Origin: JBLNBQ01 sp050260095
GTDB taxonomy: Bacteria; Bacillota; UBA5301; DYFA01
Direction of reading: 5' to 3'
Assembly (NCBI GenBank): GCA_050260095.1
Contig: JBLNBQ010000028.1
Coordinates: forward strand, 1 to 27,145
Length of the DNA: 27,145 nt
Shown here: piece by piece, positions 1-8,479 of the stretch
Layout: every line of letters begins with the position of its first letter
Numbering within the stretch: position 1 is the first letter of the stretch
Position numbers and translations under genes: made by a program
The notes under the pieces: generated by a model
What the model was told of the DNA's origin: nothing
What the model saw: only the letters and a program-made list of their open reading frames with translations
Databases searched by the model: none

Positions 1-879
1 TTCCGGCATGTAGCCAGACCAGACCGGCACACCCCGCCGCAGGCAGAGGTCGTGGATCGCCTTGGCCGGGCCGAAACCGCCCACCCGCTGCAGCTTGATG
101 TTGATGATCCGCCCGGCCCCCAAGGTGAGCGCCCGGTCGACCATCTCCAGGGTCTCCGCGCTCTCGTCGAGGCAGATGGGGGTGGCGATCATCGCCTGAA
201 GGCGGGCGAGGTCCTCCAGCGCGTCCCCCGCCAGGGGCTGCTCGTACATGAGCAGGCCGTAGTCGTCGAGGGCCTGGAAAACCGGCGCGTCGCTCAGGGT
301 GTAAGCCGCGTTGGCGTCAACGAAGAGCGGCACTCCCCCGAACGCGCTCCGTACGGCGGCCACCGGCTCAATGTCCCACCCCGGCTTGATCTTGATCTTC
401 AGCCGCTGGTAGCCGTCGGCCAGATGGCGCTCGATGGCCCGCAGCAGTTCGGGGATGGTGTCGTAGATGCCGACTGCCAGCCCCGAGGCGACCGAACTCC
501 CTTCCCCGCCCAGCAGGCGCTGGATGGATGCGCCCCGGCGGCGGCCCTCCAGATCCCACAGCGCCATCTCGAGCCCCGCCTTGGCGAACCGGTTGCCCGG
601 CACCCGCGCGGCGAGGGCGGTGAACGCCTCCGGCCCGTCGATCTCCGCGCTGAGAAGCAGCGGGATCAGTTCCCGACGCAGGACCTCCAGGCACGACTCG
701 GGCGTCTCGTCGGAGTAGAAGGCCCCGGCCATCGGCGAGGACTCGCCCACGCCGGTCACGCCACCGGCTGAGACGCTGAGCAGCAGAGCGTCCTTCACCG
801 CGACGCTTGCCTTGCTGATGCGGAAAGGCTCAACCAGCGGAACCTGGACGTGGACCAGTTCGACCTGCTCGACCTTCAC
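1..879 (-). CDS. Enolase-superfamily enzyme, MLE/OSBS/N-acylamino acid racemase type (3' end cut by window)
   Basis: Read on the minus strand from a GTG at 879, the frame stays open for 293 codons to the window edge, so the C-terminus is missing. Visible signatures of the muconate-lactonizing/o-succinylbenzoate synthase subgroup are a KIKIK lysine pair, the metal-ligand run FVDANAAY, then YEQPL and CLDES, and the second catalytic lysine in NIKLQRVGG. The protein ends at VWSGYMPE, where the family has its conserved GGM segment. Members abstract a proton alpha to a carboxylate (racemases, cycloisomerases, acid-sugar dehydratases). The GTG start overlaps the stop of the upstream kinase gene by four bases (GTGA), so the two are probably translationally coupled. 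In an operon with a ketodeoxygluconate-type kinase, a sugar-acid dehydratase role is attractive, but the residues look more like OSBS/racemase. The exact substrate is unknown. Confidence 0.85.
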   Translation of the reverse strand, partial: MKVEQVELVHVQVPLVEPFRISKASVAVKDALLLSVSAGGVTGVGESSPMAGAFYSDETPESCLEVLRRELIPLLLSAEIDGPEAFTALAARVPGNRFAKAGLEMALWDLEGRRRGASIQRLLGGEGSSVASGLAVGIYDTIPELLRAIERHLADGYQRLKIKIKPGWDIEPVAAVRSAFGGVPLFVDANAAYTLSDAPVFQALDDYGLLMYEQPLAGDALEDLARLQAMIATPICLDESAETLEMVDRALTLGAGRIINIKLQRVGGFGPAKAIHDLCLRRGVPVWSGYMPE

Positions 880-1859
880 CGCCGGACGCCTCCGATCTGG
901 CCGGCCAGGAGCGCCTCGACGTCATCCAGGCTCACGATGGCCAAATCGCCCGCGATCGTGTTCTTGAGCGCCAGCATGGCGTTGCCGATCTCCACCGCGG
1001 CCTGCAGGTCCCGCCGCAGGTAGCCGTAGAGGAAGCCGCCGGCGAACGCATCACCGGCGCCGAGGCGGTCGATCGTCTGGATGGTGTAGCTGCGCGACGG
1101 CCGTACGACCTCGTCCCCGCGCACGGCGACGACATCCCAGAGACGGCCGGTCCCCGCCGGCGGGTTGTAGATGTAGCTCACGACCTGGAACCCATAGCGC
1201 TGCGCGAGCAGGCGGGCGGCCGCCACCGGCTCTGTCTCTTCCAGGCCCAGTACCTGCTGCGCGTCACCTTCGGCGATGAAGAAAAGGTCGACCAACTCCA
1301 GCAGCGGTTCGAGCGCCCGGCGCGCCTCGGCGGGTGTCCAGAGCTTGCTGCGGTAGTTGAGGTCGAAGGCGGTCTGGACGCCGGCGGCCTTGGCGGCGGT
1401 GAGCGCCTCCCGGACGACCTCCGGCAGGCTGGGCGAGAGCGGCACGTTGATGCCGCTGGTGAGAAAGAGCCGGCTGCCCTGAAGAAGCTCAGCCCAGGGG
1501 ATCTCTCCGGGGACCAGCGTCGAGAAGGCCGAGCCGGCCCGATCGTAAACAACCTCCGCCGGGCGCGGGAGCGCGCCGTACTCGTAGAAGTAGATGCCAA
1601 GCCGTCCGCCCGGCCGCCACGTGCAGTGGGACACGTCGATCCCCTGCTCCTGCGCCCGCCCGGCGACCATCCGGCCCAGCACGTTGTCGGGAAGGCCCGT
1701 CACGAAGCCGGCGGAGAGGCCGAGGCGGCTGGCGGCCACCACGGTGTTGAGTTCGCTGCCGCCGATGAAAACATCGAGACTGGTGCTCTGCTCCAGGCGC
1801 CGCATCGACGGAGGGGACAGGCGAAGCATGACCTCGCCGAAACCGATCACTTCCGGCAT
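876..1859 (-). CDS. kdgK: PfkB-family sugar kinase, probably 2-keto-3-deoxygluconate kinase
   Basis: This 327-residue protein has the expected PfkB architecture. The N-terminal motif is GGSELNTVVAASRLG (about residues 33-47). The C-terminal signature DRLGAGDAFAGG (about 264-275) contains the catalytic aspartate and the anion hole. The segment ALKNTIAGD near the end resembles the ALKxTIPGD motif of 2-keto-3-deoxygluconate kinases, which phosphorylate KDG at O6 to feed the Entner-Doudoroff aldolase. The ATG at 1859 is chosen because AGGAG lies nine bases upstream and MPEVIGFGEV is the usual N-terminus; the frame is open a further 16 codons upstream but has no better site. It follows the flavoprotein gene by five bases and overlaps the next gene by four. 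Ribokinase or another PfkB specificity cannot be excluded. Confidence 0.88.
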   Translation of the reverse strand: MPEVIGFGEVMLRLSPPSMRRLEQSTSLDVFIGGSELNTVVAASRLGLSAGFVTGLPDNVLGRMVAGRAQEQGIDVSHCTWRPGGRLGIYFYEYGALPRPAEVVYDRAGSAFSTLVPGEIPWAELLQGSRLFLTSGINVPLSPSLPEVVREALTAAKAAGVQTAFDLNYRSKLWTPAEARRALEPLLELVDLFFIAEGDAQQVLGLEETEPVAAARLLAQRYGFQVVSYIYNPPAGTGRLWDVVAVRGDEVVRPSRSYTIQTIDRLGAGDAFAGGFLYGYLRRDLQAAVEIGNAMLALKNTIAGDLAIVSLDDVEALLAGQIGGVRR

Positions 1860-1864
1860 GATTC

Positions 1865-3769
1865 TCAACTCCTGCTGTGATTCAGACTTTCCAGCGCCTC
1901 GTCCCAACCCACCGGCGTGGCCGGCGACACCGTCATCCGCCCGTCGCGCTCGCTCACCACGAGATAGACCTGGTAGGCTGGGTCCTGCCGGGGGCAGGGC
2001 ACCGCGCGAGGGGCGACCTCCTCGAAGTAGAGGTGCGGCCCGCGACTCTCAGGCCGGGCCGCGCAGGCCTTGAGGACCATCTCGGCGACGAGCAGGAGGT
2101 TGACCGTCTCCAAGGCGTAGGCCAGGCCGTGCTCGTCGGGGCGTACGCCCTGCCGCGCCACCTCCGCCAGGGCGGCCAGCCCATCGGCCAGCCCCTCCTC
2201 GGTACGGATGACGCCGGCGCTGCGGTAGGCTATTTCCTGGATCCGCCGCCGCACTTCGTAGGCGGACGGTCCGTCCTCCACGAGGCCCGCCGACCAAGGT
2301 CCGGCCTCCGCCGGCACCGTTTCGCCCGAGACGGGGTGGGCGAGCGCCGCCCGCGCCGCCGCCTCGCCAGCCACCCGGCCGAAGACCTGGGCGTCCATCA
2401 GCGCGTTGCCGCCCGGCCGGTTGGCGCCGTGCTGGCCGCCGGCCGTTTCCCCCGCGGCGAAGAGGCCCGGCACCGACGTCTGCCCGTCGGGGCCGATCTT
2501 GACCCCGCCTTGGAAATGCTGGATGGCCGGGGCGAGTTCCAGGAGGTCCCCCGCCACCAAGTCGATGCCCCGTTCCTTGAACCAGGCGATGACCGGCGGG
2601 TTGATCTCCTGCAGCCGGGCAAGGGGCGTCCCGGGCGCCGGGGCGTCCGCCTCGGGGACGCACTCCAGGCCCGCCCGCACCGCGGCGGCCGCCCGTTCGG
2701 AGGCGTAGCGCTCCTTGATCTCGCCGGGCAGGGCCGCGAAGTCGAACCCTTCCGGGTTGCGAGAGAAGTCCAGGTAAACCTTGCGCCCGGCCAGGATCTC
2801 CTGGAAGACCGCCACGTCGAGCCGGTGCGTGGGGTGCTCGTAGCTGACCGGCCAGGTGGCGCCCTTCCGGAAGACCAGCGCCCCGAGCTCGGCCGGCGTG
2901 AGATCGCCCGGGAAGTAGCGGCCGAGGAACTCCTCGCCCGCGTCGTTGACCAGCCGCGGCACCGCCCGCATGATGCTGCCGGAACAGGCGAGCTTGGTGC
3001 GGACCGAACAAAGCCCGATCTGGATGAACTCCAGGTTCACCAGTTCGGCCCCGGCGCGGTAGGCCGCTGCGAAGCCGTCGCCGGTCTGGCCCGCCGGGAA
3101 GACGTTGACCGCGAAGGCCTTGCCCGCGCCCCCGGTCGCCAGCACCACCGCGGAGGTGGCGCAGAAGACCTGCTCTTCTCCGCGCCGGGGCGAGCCGGTA
3201 AGCAGCCGCGCCCCGGTCACCCGGCCCTGGCCGTCTTTCACGACGTCGACCAGCATCGTCTCTTCCAGAACCCGCACCGGCGAGCGCCCCAGCGCCTCTA
3301 CCAGCGCGGCCTCGATGTGGTTGGCGGTGTATGGGCCGGTATACATGGCCCGGGGGTATTCCGAGCCGTCCGTTACAAACTGGTCGAACCGCCCGTCGGC
3401 GGTGCGCGCGAACGGCACGCCGAGCCCGGCCAGGTACTCCGCCGCCTCGCCCGACCCTTTGGCCAGGATCATGGCCAGGTCGGCGTCGGACACGTAGCCG
3501 CCGATGCGGTAGATGTCAGCCGCGTGATGCAGCCAATTGTCGGGGGTGCCAGGGGCGGTGTAGGGCAGGGTGGCGTGGAAGGCCATCCGGTCGGAGCAGG
3601 CCAGCGCGGTCACGCCGCTCCGGCCGAGCTCGCCTTTGGTGGCCAGCACCACGGGGCGGGCCGGGTCGAGCCGGCCTTCCCGCTCAAGATACGCAGCGGC
3701 GGCCAGCGCCGCCCTCAGGCCCGCGCCGCCGCCCCCGATCACCAGCACGGAAGCCTCGATCCGCTTCAT
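1865..3769 (-). CDS. FAD-binding fumarate reductase/succinate dehydrogenase-type flavoprotein
   Basis: This 634-residue protein opens with a dinucleotide-binding motif, VLVIGGGGAGLRAALAAA (residues 9-26). It continues with the fumarate reductase/L-aspartate oxidase fold: VVLATGGAGKAF, the substrate-site motif IQHFQGGVKI, and GGQHGANRPGGNALMDAQVFG near the C-terminal part of the FAD domain. A helical SdhA-like C-terminal region follows. The ATG at 3769 overlaps the stop of the upstream alcohol dehydrogenase gene (ATGA). No iron-sulfur subunit (SdhB) or membrane anchor is adjacent, so this is probably a stand-alone soluble dehydrogenase or reductase acting on a pathway intermediate rather than respiratory complex II. 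The electron acceptor is unknown. Family assignment is firm; the substrate is inference only. Confidence 0.87.
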   Translation of the reverse strand: MKRIEASVLVIGGGGAGLRAALAAAAYLEREGRLDPARPVVLATKGELGRSGVTALACSDRMAFHATLPYTAPGTPDNWLHHAADIYRIGGYVSDADLAMILAKGSGEAAEYLAGLGVPFARTADGRFDQFVTDGSEYPRAMYTGPYTANHIEAALVEALGRSPVRVLEETMLVDVVKDGQGRVTGARLLTGSPRRGEEQVFCATSAVVLATGGAGKAFAVNVFPAGQTGDGFAAAYRAGAELVNLEFIQIGLCSVRTKLACSGSIMRAVPRLVNDAGEEFLGRYFPGDLTPAELGALVFRKGATWPVSYEHPTHRLDVAVFQEILAGRKVYLDFSRNPEGFDFAALPGEIKERYASERAAAAVRAGLECVPEADAPAPGTPLARLQEINPPVIAWFKERGIDLVAGDLLELAPAIQHFQGGVKIGPDGQTSVPGLFAAGETAGGQHGANRPGGNALMDAQVFGRVAGEAAARAALAHPVSGETVPAEAGPWSAGLVEDGPSAYEVRRRIQEIAYRSAGVIRTEEGLADGLAALAEVARQGVRPDEHGLAYALETVNLLLVAEMVLKACAARPESRGPHLYFEEVAPRAVPCPRQDPAYQVYLVVSERDGRMTVSPATPVGWDEALESLNHSRS

Positions 3770-4869
3770 GGCACGAGCACCGCCTTCACGCACTCCCGGC
3801 CGGCCATGGCGGCCAGCGCCTCGTTGGCCTCGGCGAGCGGGAAACGATGCGTCACCAGCGGAGCAAAGAGTTCCGGTTGCCGGACGACCAAGTCGACCGC
3901 CTCCACGGTATGGCGGGTATCGGAGACCCACGAACCCTGGAAGCGGATGTTGCGCGAGTTGAGGTCGGCGAACGGGTCGATGGTCACCGGACCCTCCGGC
4001 ACCGCGATTCCGAGCGACAGGTACGCGCCGCCGCGGCGCACGAGCCCCAAGCCTTCGGTGATGGCCGCGGTCGTCCCGGAGGCCTCGACCACGATGTCGG
4101 CGCCCCGGCCGGCGGTCAACTCCGCCACGAACGCCCGCCGCTCCGCCTCGCTGGTCGTCCGGCGGTTCAAGGTCAGGGCGCCGAAGCGCTCAGCCATCTG
4201 GAGCCGGGCTTCGCTTCCCCCGATGACCACGACGGCCGACGCGCCGTGCCGCAGGGCGAAGGCGGCCGCGAAGATGCCGACCGGTCCGGGTCCCTGCACC
4301 ACCACGACGTCGCCCACCTCCGGCCGGACCAGCTCGTACCCGTGCGCGACCGTCGCCCCCGAACAACCGGCGGCCACCAGCACGGCCGGGTCGGGAACCT
4401 TCGCCGCGTCGATCTTGATGAAGTCGGTGCCCGGTCCAAGCACGATCCGTTCGGCATAGCAGCCGTTCAGGTACGGGTAGACGCCCGAGGAGACGTTGAT
4501 CCCCCAGGTCTTCCGGGAGGGGCAGAGCGCGGGCGTCCGCTTCACGGCGCACCAGTAGCAGTGCCCGCACGAGATGCCCCGGTTCCACATGACGAGGTCG
4601 CCTTCGGCGAGGGGCCGCCCGGAGATGTCGGTCAGCCCCGGCGGGACGACCTCCAGGTGGCCGACCCCTTCATGCCCAAGGATGAGGGGCAGGGGCGTGC
4701 GCGGGTCTTCCCCTCGCTGCATGTGGACGTCGGAGCCGCAGAGCCCGGCGGCAGCCAGGCGGACGACCGCTTCGCCGCCGGTCAGAGTGACTTCGAACTC
4801 CCGGGGCACGAGGGGCCGGCCGAACTCCTCGAGCACCATCGCCCGGCCCCGAACTGTGGTTTCGCTCAT
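3766..4869 (-). CDS. Zinc-dependent alcohol dehydrogenase (MDR superfamily)
   Basis: This 367-residue medium-chain dehydrogenase/reductase has the catalytic zinc ligand Cys44 in GLCGSDVH and the His66-Glu67 pair in GHEGVGH. Four structural-zinc cysteines lie at 101, 104, 107 and 116. The Rossmann motif VVVQGPGPVGIFAAAFAL is near residue 190. The protein should oxidise a secondary hydroxyl of a polyol, sugar acid or amino-alcohol with NAD(P)+ in the cytoplasm. The start is the ATG at 4869, nine bases after the stop of the upstream permease gene. The gene sits between the ABC transporter and the flavoprotein/kinase genes, consistent with an early oxidation step on the imported compound. Threonine, sorbitol and phosphonate-associated dehydrogenases are all related, and I cannot choose among them. 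Confidence 0.9.
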   Translation of the reverse strand: MSETTVRGRAMVLEEFGRPLVPREFEVTLTGGEAVVRLAAAGLCGSDVHMQRGEDPRTPLPLILGHEGVGHLEVVPPGLTDISGRPLAEGDLVMWNRGISCGHCYWCAVKRTPALCPSRKTWGINVSSGVYPYLNGCYAERIVLGPGTDFIKIDAAKVPDPAVLVAAGCSGATVAHGYELVRPEVGDVVVVQGPGPVGIFAAAFALRHGASAVVVIGGSEARLQMAERFGALTLNRRTTSEAERRAFVAELTAGRGADIVVEASGTTAAITEGLGLVRRGGAYLSLGIAVPEGPVTIDPFADLNSRNIRFQGSWVSDTRHTVEAVDLVVRQPELFAPLVTHRFPLAEANEALAAMAGRECVKAVLVP

Positions 4870-4878
4870 GATAAGTCT

Positions 4879-5868
4879 TCAGCCTCGCTTGGTTCGGGAG
4901 GTGGCAGCCAGAACTCCCAGGATGATGAGACCGTAGATGATGCGCCGGATCGGCTCGGTGATCTGCAGGATGGTGAGCAGGCCGGTCAGGGCGGTGAGCG
5001 TGACGACCGCGGAGGCGGTTCCCGTGTAGCCGCCGACGCCGCCCCTAAAGAGCGTGCCGCCCATGATGACCGCCGCCATGGAGATCATCTTGTAGTCGTC
5101 CCCGAGGTCGAGCGTGCCGGTGCCGATGTAGCCGCACACGATGAACCCGGCGATGGTCGCCATCAGGGCGGAGAGTACGTACACGCCGATGATGACCGCA
5201 TCGCTGTTGATGCCCGACAGCTGCGCCACCCGCTTGTTGGCGCCCACCGCGTACACCCGCCGCCCGAAGGTGGTCGAACGCAACACGACGACCGCCAGGA
5301 TGGAGGCGCCGATCCAGATCAGGATCGAGACCGGCAGGAAGTTGAAGAACCGCCCGGTGCCGATGAACTTCAGGATCGGCGAGGCCGTGCCATGGGTGGC
5401 GCCGCCGGTGAAGACCATCGTCAGGCCGTCAAGCGTGATGCCCGTGCCGAAGGTCATGACGAACGGGTTGATGCCCAGCTTGGTGACGCCCAGGCCGTTC
5501 AGCAGGCCGAACGTCACCGTCATGGCGGCCACCTTGAGGAAGGCCGGCAGGAGGTTGGCGTTGGAGCCCATCATGAACGTCGAGCCCAGCATGCCGGAGA
5601 AGACCGTGACCGCCTGCACGGAGAGGTCCACGTGGCCCGTCAGGATGGCGAAGGTCTGGCCGATGGCCACGAAGCCGAACGGCACGGCCTGGCGGAAGAG
5701 GCGGAGCAGGTTCTCGGGCTGGATGAACCCCGGGCTGACGTAGCCGCTGACCGCCAGCAGCACGACCGTCGCCACCCAGAGCAGGAACGTCATGTTGATC
5801 TTGCTGAGGAGACGCCGGGTTCCGCCGAGACCCGTCTCCTGGACCGTCACTGCGCTGCTTCTTGCCAT
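4879..5868 (-). CDS. Sugar-type ABC transporter permease (RbsC/BPD_transp_2 family)
   Basis: This 329-residue, strongly hydrophobic protein has about eight to ten predicted membrane segments and the conserved RbsC-family motifs. These are FVAIGQTFAILTGHVDLSVQ in the first third (the GGxDLS-like loop), then TTFGRRVYAVGANKRVAQLSGI, the coupling-helix region that contacts the ATPase, and MGGTLFRGGVGG. It overlaps the upstream permease gene by 22 bases, so the two permeases are probably co-translated and form a heterodimeric channel. The N-terminus (MARSSAVTVQETG) is a short cytoplasmic tail. With the ATPase and binding protein upstream it completes a CUT2-type importer for a pentose, polyol or similar compound. 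Confidence 0.92.
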   Translation of the reverse strand: MARSSAVTVQETGLGGTRRLLSKINMTFLLWVATVVLLAVSGYVSPGFIQPENLLRLFRQAVPFGFVAIGQTFAILTGHVDLSVQAVTVFSGMLGSTFMMGSNANLLPAFLKVAAMTVTFGLLNGLGVTKLGINPFVMTFGTGITLDGLTMVFTGGATHGTASPILKFIGTGRFFNFLPVSILIWIGASILAVVVLRSTTFGRRVYAVGANKRVAQLSGINSDAVIIGVYVLSALMATIAGFIVCGYIGTGTLDLGDDYKMISMAAVIMGGTLFRGGVGGYTGTASAVVTLTALTGLLTILQITEPIRRIIYGLIILGVLAATSRTKRG

Positions 5869-6851
5869 TTCTTTCTGATCGCTCCTCCCGCCACGGCCAC
5901 CACCAGCAAGGCTCCGCGGAACACGTACTGGTAGAAGGTCGAGACACCCAGGTGGTTAAAGATGTTGCCGAGGATCACGATGAGCATCGCACCGCCGACG
6001 GTGCCGACCACTCCGCCGACACCGGTGTTGAAGAGGGTGCCGCCGGCGATGACCGCCGTCATCGAGTCCATGCTGAAGCTGGCGCCCGCCGTCGGGTCAC
6101 CGGTGCCCATGCGGGCGGCCAGGAAGAGGCCGGTCAGCGCGGCGAGGAAACCGGTGATGGTGTGGGCGGCGATCTTGATCTTCGCCACGTCGATGCCCGC
6201 CCGGAAGGCAGCTTCCGGGTCGGCGCCGACCGCCCGCAGGTGCAGCCCGAACCGGGTGCGGTCCAGCACGTACCAGGCGATCAGGGCCACCACGAGGGTG
6301 CCGAGCACGGGAATCTGGATGGGGCCGATGTTCCCGGTGACCGCCGACATGAACCGCGGCGGGATGATCTTGCTGTAATCGGGGAAGGGCATCAGATAGA
6401 GGGCGAAGCCCAGGAGCGCGGCGTTGATCGCCAGCGTCAGGACCATCGCCTCGACCTTGATCCGGGTCACCAAGAAGCCGGTGAGCAGGCCGACCCCGGA
6501 ACCGATCAGCAGCATCAGCAGCGCCCCGCCCACCATGCTCGCGATGGTGTCTTTCATGATGATCGCCGCCGCGCAGACGACGATGCTGATGATGCCGCCG
6601 ACCCCCAGGTCGACGTCGCCCACCAGGATGGCGAAGGTCTGCGCGATGCCGGCCAGGGCGAAGGCGACGACCTGAACGGTGAGGTTGGCGAAGTTGCCCA
6701 GACTGCGGAAGCTCGGCGCGACCGCCCAACCGATCACGACGGTCACCGCCAGGATCAAGTAGATCGGAAGCGCCGGGTTGTGCCTGAGCGCCCGGCCCAA
6801 GGCGCCACCCGATCGGATCTTGGTTTCTTGCGCAACAGCGGAGGTCTTCAC
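5847..6851 (-). CDS. Sugar-type ABC transporter permease (RbsC/BPD_transp_2 family), GTG start
   Basis: This 334-residue integral membrane protein is homologous to the neighbouring permease. Its motifs are LAGIAQTFAILVGDVDLGVGG, TRFGLHLRAVGADPEAAFRAGI (ATPase-contact loop) and IAGGTLFNTGVGG. The start is taken as the GTG at 6851, preceded by AGGGG at suitable spacing; no ATG gives a better N-terminus. It lies 26 bases after the ATPase gene and overlaps the second permease gene by 22 bases. Two non-identical permeases are common in CUT2-type systems and imply a heterodimer. Membrane location is clear; the transported substrate cannot be read from the sequence. Confidence 0.92.
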   Translation of the reverse strand: MKTSAVAQETKIRSGGALGRALRHNPALPIYLILAVTVVIGWAVAPSFRSLGNFANLTVQVVAFALAGIAQTFAILVGDVDLGVGGIISIVVCAAAIIMKDTIASMVGGALLMLLIGSGVGLLTGFLVTRIKVEAMVLTLAINAALLGFALYLMPFPDYSKIIPPRFMSAVTGNIGPIQIPVLGTLVVALIAWYVLDRTRFGLHLRAVGADPEAAFRAGIDVAKIKIAAHTITGFLAALTGLFLAARMGTGDPTAGASFSMDSMTAVIAGGTLFNTGVGGVVGTVGGAMLIVILGNIFNHLGVSTFYQYVFRGALLVVAVAGGAIRKKWQEAAQ

Positions 6852-6877
6852 TTACCTACCCCTTTCGACGACCCGGC

Positions 6878-8374
6878 TCAGGCGAGGCCCCACTGGGCGG
6901 CCATCATGGACTCGCGGGTGGCTTCGGTGCCGGCGAACTCCTTGACGATTCGCCCTTCGAACATCACGAGAATCCGGTCGCAGACCCTGAGCAACTCGCC
7001 CATGTCGGTGGAAACCATCAGCACGCCGGCGCCGGCGTCGGTCACCCGGCGCATCAGCTGGTAGATCTCCTCCTTGGCCCCGACATCGACCCCGCGGGTC
7101 GGCTCGGCGAAGAGGAAGACTTTCGGCTTGGCGGCGATCCACTTGGCGATGACCACCTTCTGCTGGTTGCCGCCGGAGAGGTTGTTCGCCTTGTGGCTGG
7201 CTGAGGGGGGATGAACCTTGAGCGTGTCGATGAGCCCCTCGACCATCTTCCGCTCCTCGGCGAACTTGATGAAGCCGAACCGGTGGCGCTGCCGCAGCGT
7301 CGGCAGGGCCATGTTCTCCAGAAGATCGCGCACCAGGCAGAGGCCCTCGACCTTCCGTTCCTCGGGAACGAAGGCCAACCCGGCCCGGATGGCGTCGCTG
7401 GCGGAGCGAATCCGGACCGGACGCCCGTCGACCAGGATCTGCCCGGCGGTGGTCTTGACGATGCCGAACAGGCTCCGCAGGAATTCCCGCTGGCCTTGGC
7501 CCTCCAGGCCGATCAGGCCAACCACCTCGCCGGCGTGGAGCGTCAGGCTGACATCCCGGAACCCCTTCTTACCGGTCAGGCCCTGAACCTCCAGCAGTTT
7601 CCTCGGCTGCGCCGGGTTCTGCCCGTCGACCCGCGTGCCCGTGATGGCTTTCCCGGTCATCATGCGGACCACGTCGTCCATCGTGAGGTCCTTCGCCGGC
7701 TTCGTGTCCACAACCTGGCCGTCGCGGAGGACCGTAACTGTGTCACAAACCTCGAAAACTTCCTCCAGGCGGTGCGAGATGAAGATCACGCCGTGATTGC
7801 TGGCCGCCAGGCTCTTGATCAGCTCCATCAGCTTCCTGACTTCGTTGCCGTTGAGCGCCGCAGTCGGTTCGTCCATCACGATGATCTTCGATTCGTGGGA
7901 AAGCGCCTTGGCGATCTCGACCATCTGCTTCTGCGCCAGCGAAAGCTCCCGGACGCGGGTGTCGGGATCTACGTCGACACCGACCCTGGCCAGCAGTTCC
8001 TTGGCCTTCTGCCGCACCGCCCGGGCGTCGATCGCGCCCATGGCCGCAACAGGCTCGTGCCCCAGGAAGAGGTTCTGCGCCACCGTGAAGGCCGGAACCA
8101 GGTTGAGTTCCTGGTGGATGACGGAGATGCCCAGCTTAGCGGCTTTATCGGGGTGAGGCACCTTGACGGTGTTCCCGTCGATGATGATCTCGCCGCAACT
8201 CGGCTGGTAAACGCCGCAGAGGATCTTGATGAGCGTGGACTTTCCGGCGCCGTTCTCGCCCACGAGCGCGTGCACCGAGCCGCGGTGACACTCGAAGCTG
8301 ACGCCCTCCAGGGCCCGCACGCCGGGGAACTCCTTGCCAATCCCGCTCATTCTCAGAAAGGCTTCGTTCGCCAT
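6878..8374 (-). CDS. Sugar ABC transporter ATP-binding protein with two nucleotide-binding domains (RbsA-like)
   Basis: This 498-residue protein has two fused ABC domains, as in RbsA/XylG/MglA. The N-terminal domain has an intact Walker A (GENGAGKST, residues 39-47), the signature LSLAQKQMVEIA, and Walker B IIVMDEPTAAL followed by the FISHRL switch. In the C-terminal domain, Walker A is degenerate (GLEGQGQRE), as usual for the family. The signature is LSGGNQQKVVIAKW, and Walker B reads VFLFAEPTRGVDVG with alanine where most relatives have aspartate. The ATG at 8374 follows GAGG by seven bases. It energises the two downstream permeases. Substrate specificity is set by the binding protein, not by this subunit. 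Confidence 0.94.
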   Translation of the reverse strand: MANEAFLRMSGIGKEFPGVRALEGVSFECHRGSVHALVGENGAGKSTLIKILCGVYQPSCGEIIIDGNTVKVPHPDKAAKLGISVIHQELNLVPAFTVAQNLFLGHEPVAAMGAIDARAVRQKAKELLARVGVDVDPDTRVRELSLAQKQMVEIAKALSHESKIIVMDEPTAALNGNEVRKLMELIKSLAASNHGVIFISHRLEEVFEVCDTVTVLRDGQVVDTKPAKDLTMDDVVRMMTGKAITGTRVDGQNPAQPRKLLEVQGLTGKKGFRDVSLTLHAGEVVGLIGLEGQGQREFLRSLFGIVKTTAGQILVDGRPVRIRSASDAIRAGLAFVPEERKVEGLCLVRDLLENMALPTLRQRHRFGFIKFAEERKMVEGLIDTLKVHPPSASHKANNLSGGNQQKVVIAKWIAAKPKVFLFAEPTRGVDVGAKEEIYQLMRRVTDAGAGVLMVSTDMGELLRVCDRILVMFEGRIVKEFAGTEATRESMMAAQWGLA

Positions 8375-8407
8375 GGCCAGCCTCTTTTCTTCAAACGGGC
8401 CGGCTCC

Positions 8408-8437
8408 CCGGGTCCCCGCCCGGAGGCGGGGACCCGG
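8408..8437 (-). promoter_or_regulatory. GC-rich hairpin between binding-protein and ATPase genes
   Basis: CCGGGTCCCCGCC and its perfect reverse complement form a 13-base-pair stem with a four-base loop. It lies in the 105-base gap between the binding-protein stop and the ATPase start. No T-run follows on the transcribed (minus) strand, so it is not a typical intrinsic terminator. Such hairpins often protect the upstream mRNA or reduce read-through, giving more binding protein than ATPase. The role is inferred from position. Confidence 0.6.
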
Positions 8438-8479
8438 TTCGCCTTCAGCCCTGACATCGGGTTTTCAGGGTTCGAGAGC

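Noticed and set aside
1877..5934. Very long open frames on the plus strand opposite the flavoprotein, dehydrogenase and permease genes
   Set aside because: They mirror the codon structure of the real minus-strand genes in GC-rich DNA, are rich in Arg, Pro, Gly and Ala, show no domain and have no ribosome binding sites. The same applies to 7211-9568 and 22548-25100.
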